Of a DNA stretch of 64,000 nucleotides, positions 1 through 8,602 are shown piece by piece; within the stretch, counting starts at the first letter, position 1, and each line of letters starts with the position of its first letter. Where the stretch lies: contig JAQGDQ010001067.1 of the NCBI GenBank assembly GCA_030141605.1, positions 1 through 64,000 on the forward strand. The letters are read 5' to 3'. The position numbers and the translations under genes were made by a program. This DNA is from Tubiluchus corallicola. Its lineage: Eukaryota > Priapulida > Priapulimorpha > Priapulimorphida > Tubiluchidae. The notes beneath the pieces were generated by a model, which worked only from the letters and a program-made list of their open reading frames with translations, searched no databases and had not been told where the DNA came from.

Positions 1-2349
1 TAGTAAAAGTTAATAATCTTTTTGAGATTCAGGGAAGTAACGATGCATGATTGCTGTGCAGTGATGGGTGTGAACTGTGAAGTCAGCATTTTATTTATGC
101 TTTTCTAAATTGACTTTTCAGACACTAACGCATAAGGGTCTGGACAGGATAATTACTTAAAACTTTTGTTATTTGCTTGTTTATTAATAATAAAAGCATC
201 TTTGTATGTTTTTACCACTGTACATGTAATTAATTTATTTGCAAAATCTGATGTATATTTCTAATAAAGGTTGTTACAATTATTGTTGACAAAGCATTGG
301 AAATTGTTTGTTTAACCCATCTTGGTTTTACAAAGCACTTATAAATGGTTTTATTACAAAGAGGTTGCATTTGGGAATATTTAGCTGTTACTATCTGAAT
401 GCATCTTTGTAATCTTACTGGTTGTGACAGTGTCAGAACGTCGTTAATTTACCATGTTTGAAATTATTCAACTTGGGACGTGCAGTATATGCAATATTTT
501 TGCATACATCTTCACTCGGGATAAAAATGTAGGTGGGGCAGTATGGCTTATGAAACTAAAGGTATATGGTCACTTATCAATTTATAACAACACTTTGCAA
601 TGCTTAGCTTCCATCAATGAACATGCAGCATGACCGTTATGGTCTCATTTTGAAATTGTAAGCAAGGAGGTGAAGCTTGTGTTTTCGCCATCTTATGCAG
701 TAATACTGTGCAGATGGTAAATGGCAGAGATGGTAAATATATAGTAACACCATTTTGGCTGCTCTTTGGAGCCCACGTGTATAATACGTGATACATAAGC
801 CATTGATCCTGATTGTGAAAATGAAAATTACTTTTGCAGTCGTAATACAAATCACATTCGCAAATTAAACTACGTTGCTAAACCATGTAATATTATACTG
901 GTTTTAAATAACTATTCTAGAAGAGCTATAATTCGAATATTAGATTGTCAGTGTAAATTTTGTCGTATGTTTGTAAAGGTTATATGCGACAGGTATTCTG
1001 TCAGACTACAATACTGAGCGAAGTTGCGTATCTTTTTTACACTAATCCTGTCTATGGATTGATAGGATAACAAAAAAGCTTTTGTCCTGATGAAAACGTG
1101 TGAAGTAAAGCAATTAATGATGAACAATAATAATAGAATACGATTAAATTGAACTTGATAATAAAGTTGAGCAACTCTGCTAATTCTTGAAAATTTAATC
1201 ATGAGAAGACTCAAGCTAACAATATTATAATTAATATTGTTTTTGGAATATCTTTATCAAAATAGTGAGCATTATGCTGGACTGGTGGTAGATAATGAAA
1301 GATATGCCGTGCTTACAGAGAGAGAGAGTACCCTGCACCTTAAGAGTGTCTGCAATACGGCGAAAGGGCGCTACGAATAGTTCGAAATCACCATATCGCT
1401 GAATTGCTCTGAAAAGAAGACGAATATGTGACTTATCGAATTATGAATTTCCGCTAACGGAACTACTACTACAGTATCAATTTATTGGCTGCACAGTTTA
1501 TCAAGTTCAAAATTTAAAGTTTACGTTTATGATTTACCGTTTGGCGTAACACGTTGATAACGGATTATATATAAAAAATATTATTTTTTTAAAATGGATA
1601 TTAAGTAAATGGACATAAATGTACGATGTAGAAGCATTTGCGGCTTAAATAGCCCCACCGCATTAGCCAAGCTTGTCATTTTTTTGTAATTCATCACCAT
1701 TTGTACGTGTTTTATTACCTTATACTACAGTGGCCGCCGCTTATTATGGACAGCCGGTTATTGTGGACAACTCGCGAGGGACGGAATTTTCCCCTAATCA
1801 AATCCGCCGGTTAATATGGACAACCGCCGCTTAATATGGACAGCGAACATTCTTGGCACGTGACCAGCCGTGCCAACTGCCAACCACGGCCTGCGCGCGT
1901 GATTGAAAAGAGCTTCCCGCTCTGCTGCCTGTGTGAGTCATTGCATCAGTCAGTTCGCCGTTTGCCGTGGCCTTGAGAGCTTCGAAACTGTGATAACTTC
2001 CTTCCGTTCAAGGTTGAGAGAAAAGTTTCCTGCCAAACAAACTCGTCTGACTTCTTTTTTTCAATAAAACAGGAGACGAGTTGATACAGACAGTTTTTTG
2101 CCTTTTTTAATGAAGGGGAAGGGTCTTCATGGGTCACTTCGCTTAATATGGACAGCCGCTTAATATGGACATACACTGCTGGCCCGAGGTGTCCACAATA
2201 AGCGGCGGCCACTGTAGTATTTTATTATAAATTATTTTGTTGAATTTATTCTGTAACCTGTTGTGTAGTTACTAATATTTTATTATATTAAGTCTATGTT
2301 GAGCTTATTCTATATCCTACTGTGTGGTATATGCATAAAATTTAAAAAT
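1..2349. repeat. Left arm of giant inverted duplication
   Basis: This arm is the reverse complement of 6017-8365, with coordinates that sum to 8366 throughout and no indels where I compared them. I saw one substitution (2188 G against the complement of 6178). It reaches the window edge, so its true outer end is not visible. Homology fades within about 16 bp inside 2349. It contains a 487-bp MITE (1728-2214) and no gene I can support. The short open frames in it are the same as those in the right arm and look non-coding. An AATAAA near 263 is the mirror of a signal that could serve DIS3L2 in the right arm. Confidence 0.97.
1728..2214. mobile_element. Tigger/pogo-like MITE, left-arm copy (487 bp)
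   Basis: The element has terminal inverted repeats starting CAGTGGCCGCCGCTTATT and is flanked by TA on both sides (1726-1727 and 2215-2216), the target duplication typical of Tc1/mariner-pogo elements. Inside the ends are several degenerate copies of a CTTAATATGGACA-like motif in both orientations, plausibly transposase binding sites. No transposase is visible. An 88-codon open frame spans much of it but has no recognisable domain. Confidence 0.85.
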
Positions 2350-3563
2350 GATTTCTGTGTTGAATTATGAGAGTATTGCTTTTTATTCGTTATTACAGCA
2401 TGTTGAATGTTGTTGTGTGTCTCATCAAATTTAGAATAATTGTAGTCTGAAGATGGTATTTTAGATGCAAACGTCTGTAAAACATTACAGCCGATACTGA
2501 TAACATTTTTGTCTTGGATATTGTCACACGTTTCTGGAAGGCTTTCTGTTAAGGTTTCAACGGATATGGTTTCAAGTTTAGAATAATGCACAGAAGATGA
2601 GCACAAATCAGGAGGACATGTGTCAGGACGAGCAAAAGATGGTAATTTAGCCCTACCCGGCTGTAAACAAGGTTCGGAAGCTGAAAAGGTAGAATCAGAC
2701 CCAAAAAGAACAGAGTTTACAAGAGCGGTTGCATGCTGACTACGACAGCTAGGAAGATTTTCAATTAACACTTTTGTCCAAGTTAGGTCTGAAAAATTAA
2801 ATTTCCAAAGATCGTTACATGGAGCACTATCAGTTTCACCACCAAATATCAGCATACTGCCAGCCACCACACATGCACTGTGCCCTGACAAAGGACCTGG
2901 CCCTGATTTAGAACGAATTCTAGTCCATGACTCATAGACGAAATTCCATTTCCATAAGTCAGACATACGCTGCAAATGTGTAATGCCTCCATATATCCAC
3001 ATGCTGTCTGAATACACAACAGCGGAATGATAATGCCGTGGTGGTGGAACTTCTTTCACGCCACTATTTAATTCATGCCAACTACGAGCTTCAAAATTGT
3101 AAGCCCAATGTTCATTATTTGAACCGCTTAAATCTTGATAACCACCGAACACATGCATACTTATTTTATATACCACTACTGTATGACCTCTTCTGCTAAA
3201 AGGTTGTTTTGCTCCTGGATTGCTTGTAGCTAACCTTTCCCAGGAGTTACAAAGTACATCATAGCAAAATAAAGGACAATCATTCACACCATAAACACCA
3301 CCAAAAACATAAATTTTCCCTTTGTATGGTACCAAAGTATGCTCCCATGGTGAAGGAGGGCAGTCACCGTGAGCACCTTTGATTTCTGTCCATATGCATG
3401 TAGTAGGGTCATACTTCCATAAATCTTTCAAAGCTGCATGCCCATTTCTTCCACCATGTAAATACACACATTTATTGAACATGCAACAAGCATGTTTTGA
3501 TCTAGGTGAAGGCTGTGACTGTTCATGCACAAGTGGTCTTTCCCAAGCATATGTGACATTCAT
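2310..3563 (-). CDS. Kelch-repeat beta-propeller protein
   Basis: This is a 417-residue uninterrupted frame. Kelch blades of about 51 residues have Gly-Gly pairs at residues 37-38, 88-89, 140-141, 192-193 and 241-242. A weaker sixth blade (FGS, 287-289) follows, then a low-complexity Ser/Asn-rich tail. The blades carry the usual spaced Trp/Tyr residues (for example DLWKYDP, DLWKWNF, DLWKFNF). Kelch propellers usually bind partner proteins. No BTB, F-box or other domain is present, so the subfamily is undetermined; it loosely resembles LZTR1/KLHDC proteins. The Met at 3563 is preceded in frame by TAG, and a good splice acceptor (polypyrimidine plus GCAG, ending near 3622) lies upstream, implying a 5' UTR intron. 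The last 12 or so residues and the stop lie inside the inverted-repeat arm. A possible AATAAA lies at 2226-2221. Confidence 0.85.
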   Translation of the reverse strand: MNVTYAWERPLVHEQSQPSPRSKHACCMFNKCVYLHGGRNGHAALKDLWKYDPTTCIWTEIKGAHGDCPPSPWEHTLVPYKGKIYVFGGVYGVNDCPLFCYDVLCNSWERLATSNPGAKQPFSRRGHTVVVYKISMHVFGGYQDLSGSNNEHWAYNFEARSWHELNSGVKEVPPPRHYHSAVVYSDSMWIYGGITHLQRMSDLWKWNFVYESWTRIRSKSGPGPLSGHSACVVAGSMLIFGGETDSAPCNDLWKFNFSDLTWTKVLIENLPSCRSQHATALVNSVLFGSDSTFSASEPCLQPGRAKLPSFARPDTCPPDLCSSSVHYSKLETISVETLTESLPETCDNIQDKNVISIGCNVLQTFASKIPSSDYNYSKFDETHNNIQHAVITNKKQYSHNSTQKSFLNFMHIPHSRI

Positions 3564-3663
3564 GCTTCGTGAACTGTTACAAATCTATGAGAAACATGTC
3601 TTCCAAGTAAAATAAACTTGCCTGCAAAAAAAACAAATGATTTCATTCTCTGTGAGCTGACAA

Positions 3664-4132
3664 TCTCTGTGCAACACAAACACTGCATTTGCCATTAATA
3701 ATAAATTACAAAGTTCTCTAAAGTTCTTTAGAATTACACCAATCTACTGCTGCTGCTGCTACTGCTACTAGTACTACCGCCACCGCTGCCGCCATCACCA
3801 TCTCTGTGCAACACTTATTAACACAAACACTGCATTTGCCATTAATAATGAATTACAAAGTTCTCTAAAGTTCTTTAGAATTACACCAATCTACTGCTGC
3901 TGCTGCTACTACTACTGCTACTAGTACTACCGCCGCCGCCGCCACCACCACCATCTCTGTGCAACACTTATTAACACAAACACTGCATTTGTCATTAATA
4001 ATGAATTACAAAGTTCTCTAAAGTTCTTTAGAATTACACCAATCTACTGCTGCTGCTGCTACTAGTACTACTGCTACTACCACTACTACCACTACCACCA
4101 CCACCACCACCACTACCATTACCACTACCACT
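3664..4132. repeat. Three tandem ~140-bp units with expanding triplets
   Basis: Three copies start near 3668, 3801 and 3953. Each begins ATCTCTGTGCAACAC, contains the shared stretch AAAGTTCTCTAAAGTTCTTT, and ends in CTG/CTA/CCG/CCA triplet runs of differing length. Period is about 135-150 bp. It lies upstream of the Kelch start, probably in its 5' UTR intron or promoter region. Confidence 0.9.
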
Positions 4133-4191
4133 ACATGAAAACTTTTCCATCTTGTGCATTACATGATTAAACATGTGTTTTATCACGATCA

Positions 4192-4193
<2 letters not shown>

Positions 4194-4235
<42 letters not shown>
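4194..4235. repeat. (AT)n microsatellite
   Basis: About 21 AT units. It lies within a few bases of the symmetry axis (4183) of the inverted duplication, which may be coincidence. Confidence 0.95.
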
Positions 4236-4241
<6 letters not shown>

Positions 4242-4264
4242 CTATTGACTGATTAAGATACAGT

Positions 4265-5935
4265 CGAACATGATATTTTGGTTCAGTCCATAGTTCACTA
4301 CAAAAAAGGAGTTTTGATCATATAACATGATCATTACTGCCCAAAACTAGCTAAAGAATTATTTAAAAATTCTCACTACACACTTACGATCACATAACAT
4401 GATCATTACTGTCCAAAAATAGCTCAATGGTTATTTACAAATTTACGATAAACACTTTTGATCACATAACATGATCATTACTGTCCAAAAATCGCTAAAG
4501 AGTTATTTATAAATTCACAATATGACATTGGGCTTCCATTGAAAAATTCATGCAGATCGTTGAAGTTCAGTTCAGTGTTATCTTCACGACAGTGATTCGT
4601 AAGTGGACAAAAACAGATAACATGCTCTTCTGTTTGAATGTTTAAGCCAGGACAGGAGCATAGCCTGTCTTCTCTTTTTATCCTTGCCCATCTTCCAGTC
4701 TCAATAGCTAGGTTATGTGAGGAGAGGCGTAACTGAGATGTTTTAATCCTATGGAGCACATTTACTTTAACACTATACATTGCACTGACAGAAAGTTTGG
4801 GATTCAGATAGAGATAGGTGCACAGTTTAGTTCTTTCGGAATCCCTGATACGTTGTTTTGTGTTCTCGAAGTCGTCAGAGGTAATATCCATTTTACGTAT
4901 TGTATACATATTGTACACATGGTGTATTCGCTTCCGAGCACAAATTCCACACGATTGAAAATGGACCAGGGCTCATTGGCTCTCGATTCGATTATCCGTT
5001 TAAAGAACTTTGATTGAACGTTTTGAACGTACACTTTGGCAGAAGGTAATCCTAGCTCGACTAAACATAAGTCATTAGCGGTTGTCTTCCTGACGCCAGG
5101 TAAGCTTTTCTTCACAATGTTTTTCCAGTGAGGGCTGTAACTTTCCTGAAGCACTGAACACAGATCCGAGATAAACGTAATACTCACATATCCTAATTAC
5201 TACGTTCTCGCGGGTGATAACTCTTTTATCTCTTTCGTTACCGTTAATAACCATAAATTTGGTTTTAGATTCGTTAATTACCATTCCTGACTCACGACAA
5301 AATTCTTCAAGGATGCCTATCTTTTCCAGAAGTCCTTCTCTGGTTGTCGATAGGATAACTGTATCATCCATCAATAACAAACAGTGAAGCATCCCTAGAA
5401 AACCATCTGGTCTGCACTTTTCCTTGAGGTTTCTTATAAGTTTATTAACGTAGAGTGTGAACAGAAAACACGAGGAAGGGGATCCTTGCTTAACACCTAA
5501 GGTTACACTTATTATAGCAGCTCCTAATACTAATTGTGTATTACTGTTCAAGGCAGCAATTGCACAAAGCATAATGATACCACATCCAAGAGCTTTAAGC
5601 GAGACTATGAGACCGTGCCTGGGGACATGCCTTGGAAAAGTCAACGAACAGCACAGACAGTTTAACTTTCCGAAATAAGGCATAGTCCATCAGGAATCTG
5701 AGTAACGATCCATTCAGTGCAACTTCGACCTTTCTGAGCACCTGCCTGTTCCCTGGCGGGTGAAAACCACATATTAAGGCGTCTACACAGGATCCTATCA
5801 TAAACCTTGGCAATTGAGTCCATTATAGAAATTCCTTTAATTATCACAAGACATTCGACTACCTTTCTTGAAAATAGTCACAAGTCTGTTTAAGCACAAT
5901 GAACGTGGGAAAGTTCGACACTCGTACCGTACTAC
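4265..5935 (-). mobile_element. Decayed non-LTR retrotransposon (RT and 3' end)
   Basis: Reading the minus strand from 5935 down, successive frames give an RT palm preamble (IFKKGS, then RGISIMDSIAKVYDRIL), a block ending VDFSKA, GVKQGSPSSC, the catalytic block LMDDTVILST, then NESKTKFMVING and YLGSVFSASG. A C-terminal region follows (LRLSSHNLAIETGRW, then CSCPGLNIQTEEHVICFC, a Cys/His knuckle). Frames shift near 5680, 5100 and 4900, so the copy is dead. Three tandem ~72-bp units at about 4310-4530 form its 3' tail. The active site reads MDD where many LINEs have ADD. The clade is uncertain; it differs from the LINE at 16445-18404. Confidence 0.85.
4310..4530. repeat. Three tandem ~72-bp units at LINE 3' end
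   Basis: Units begin GATCAYATAACATGATCATTACTG near 4316, 4389 and 4461, each followed by a CTAAAGANTTATTTANAAATTC-like half. The unit nearest the coding region also encodes the last LINE codons, so the repeats are extensions of the element's 3' end. Confidence 0.85.
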
Positions 5936-6016
5936 AAAATGGGTTAGAATGTAAAAAATCACCATTTTCCTTTAAGTAAGATGCCACTTGTCCCCGGTTA
6001 GATTACACAGAAAATA
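5936..6016. other. Spacer edge before right arm
   Basis: A short AT-rich stretch between the LINE and the right arm. I see no gene. The last 16 bp or so are still weakly alignable to the left-arm junction. Confidence 0.5.
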
Positions 6017-8365
6017 ATTTTTAAATTTTATGCATATACCACACAGTAGGATATAGAATAAGCTCAACATAGACTTAATATAATAAAATATTAGTAACTA
6101 CACAACAGGTTACAGAATAAATTCAACAAAATAATTTATAATAAAATACTACAGTGGCCGCCGCTTATTGTGGACACGTCGGGCCAGCAGTGTATGTCCA
6201 TATTAAGCGGCTGTCCATATTAAGCGAAGTGACCCATGAAGACCCTTCCCCTTCATTAAAAAAGGCAAAAAACTGTCTGTATCAACTCGTCTCCTGTTTT
6301 ATTGAAAAAAAGAAGTCAGACGAGTTTGTTTGGCAGGAAACTTTTCTCTCAACCTTGAACGGAAGGAAGTTATCACAGTTTCGAAGCTCTCAAGGCCACG
6401 GCAAACGGCGAACTGACTGATGCAATGACTCACACAGGCAGCAGAGCGGGAAGCTCTTTTCAATCACGCGCGCAGGCCGTGGTTGGCAGTTGGCACGGCT
6501 GGTCACGTGCCAAGAATGTTCGCTGTCCATATTAAGCGGCGGTTGTCCATATTAACCGGCGGATTTGATTAGGGGAAAATTCCGTCCCTCGCGAGTTGTC
6601 CACAATAACCGGCTGTCCATAATAAGCGGCGGCCACTGTAGTATAAGGTAATAAAACACGTACAAATGGTGATGAATTACAAAAAAATGACAAGCTTGGC
6701 TAATGCGGTGGGGCTATTTAAGCCGCAAATGCTTCTACATCGTACATTTATGTCCATTTACTTAATATCCATTTTAAAAAAATAATATTTTTTATATATA
6801 ATCCGTTATCAACGTGTTACGCCAAACGGTAAATCATAAACGTAAACTTTAAATTTTGAACTTGATAAACTGTGCAGCCAATAAATTGATACTGTAGTAG
6901 TAGTTCCGTTAGCGGAAATTCATAATTCGATAAGTCACATATTCGTCTTCTTTTCAGAGCAATTCAGCGATATGGTGATTTCGAACTATTCGTAGCGCCC
7001 TTTCGCCGTATTGCAGACACTCTTAAGGTGCAGGGTACTCTCTCTCTCTGTAAGCACGGCATATCTTTCATTATCTACCACCAGTCCAGCATAATGCTCA
7101 CTATTTTGATAAAGATATTCCAAAAACAATATTAATTATAATATTGTTAGCTTGAGTCTTCTCATGATTAAATTTTCAAGAATTAGCAGAGTTGCTCAAC
7201 TTTATTATCAAGTTCAATTTAATCGTATTCTATTATTATTGTTCATCATTAATTGCTTTACTTCACACGTTTTCATCAGGACAAAAGCTTTTTTGTTATC
7301 CTATCAATCCATAGACAGGATTAGTGTAAAAAAGATACGCAACTTCGCTCAGTATTGTAGTCTGACAGAATACCTGTCGCATATAACCTTTACAAACATA
7401 CGACAAAATTTACACTGACAATCTAATATTCGAATTATAGCTCTTCTAGAATAGTTATTTAAAACCAGTATAATATTACATGGTTTAGCAACGTAGTTTA
7501 ATTTGCGAATGTGATTTGTATTACGACTGCAAAAGTAATTTTCATTTTCACAATCAGGATCAATGGCTTATGTATCACGTATTATACACGTGGGCTCCAA
7601 AGAGCAGCCAAAATGGTGTTACTATATATTTACCATCTCTGCCATTTACCATCTGCACAGTATTACTGCATAAGATGGCGAAAACACAAGCTTCACCTCC
7701 TTGCTTACAATTTCAAAATGAGACCATAACGGTCATGCTGCATGTTCATTGATGGAAGCTAAGCATTGCAAAGTGTTGTTATAAATTGATAAGTGACCAT
7801 ATACCTTTAGTTTCATAAGCCATACTGCCCCACCTACATTTTTATCCCGAGTGAAGATGTATGCAAAAATATTGCATATACTGCACGTCCCAAGTTGAAT
7901 AATTTCAAACATGGTAAATTAACGACGTTCTGACACTGTCACAACCAGTAAGATTACAAAGATGCATTCAGATAGTAACAGCTAAATATTCCCAAATGCA
8001 ACCTCTTTGTAATAAAACCATTTATAAGTGCTTTGTAAAACCAAGATGGGTTAAACAAACAATTTCCAATGCTTTGTCAACAATAATTGTAACAACCTTT
8101 ATTAGAAATATACATCAGATTTTGCAAATAAATTAATTACATGTACAGTGGTAAAAACATACAAAGATGCTTTTATTATTAATAAACAAGCAAATAACAA
8201 AAGTTTTAAGTAATTATCCTGTCCAGACCCTTATGCGTTAGTGTCTGAAAAGTCAATTTAGAAAAGCATAAATAAAATGCTGACTTCACAGTTCACACCC
8301 ATCACTGCACAGCAATCATGCATCGTTACTTCCCTGAATCTCAAAAAGATTATTAACTTTTACTA
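6017..8365. repeat. Right arm of giant inverted duplication
   Basis: Reverse complement of 1-2349. It contains the second MITE copy (6152-6638). The outer limit 8365 is only where the partner leaves the window; homology may continue. The DIS3L2 gene begins (3' end first) only 238 bp beyond. An AATAAA on the minus strand near 8103-8098 could be its poly(A) signal, which would place the DIS3L2 3' UTR inside the arm. Confidence 0.97.
6152..6638. mobile_element. Tigger/pogo-like MITE, right-arm copy (487 bp)
   Basis: Same element as 1728-2214 in the opposite orientation, with TA at 6150-6151 and 6639-6640. The two copies arose by duplication of the arm, not by two insertions, because flanks and target sites are identical. 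Confidence 0.85.
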
Positions 8366-8602
8366 GCAAATTAATAAATAAATACGTAAGATTTGATCAA
8401 ATCATATCAAGTTATAAATAAAGAATTTGGTGTCACAATATCTTCTGTAAAGCCGGCAAAACTAAAAGTAAAAATCGGTTTATAAGCCAGATGTGGCGTG
8501 CTTAATAAGTCTGGTTATGTTCTAAAATTAATAGTTTCGACTTTAAGATACAGTGATGCATAATATAATTAAAGCCATTCAAAAATTTATGGTGTACTGT
8601 AC

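Noticed and set aside
614-1214. Open frames mirrored at 7152-7752
   Set aside because: They are identical only because the arms are identical. There is no coding signature, and frames overlap.
1946-2212. 88-codon open frame present in both arms as a possible conserved gene
   Set aside because: It lies inside the MITE, and conservation between arms is explained by the duplication. No domain is visible.
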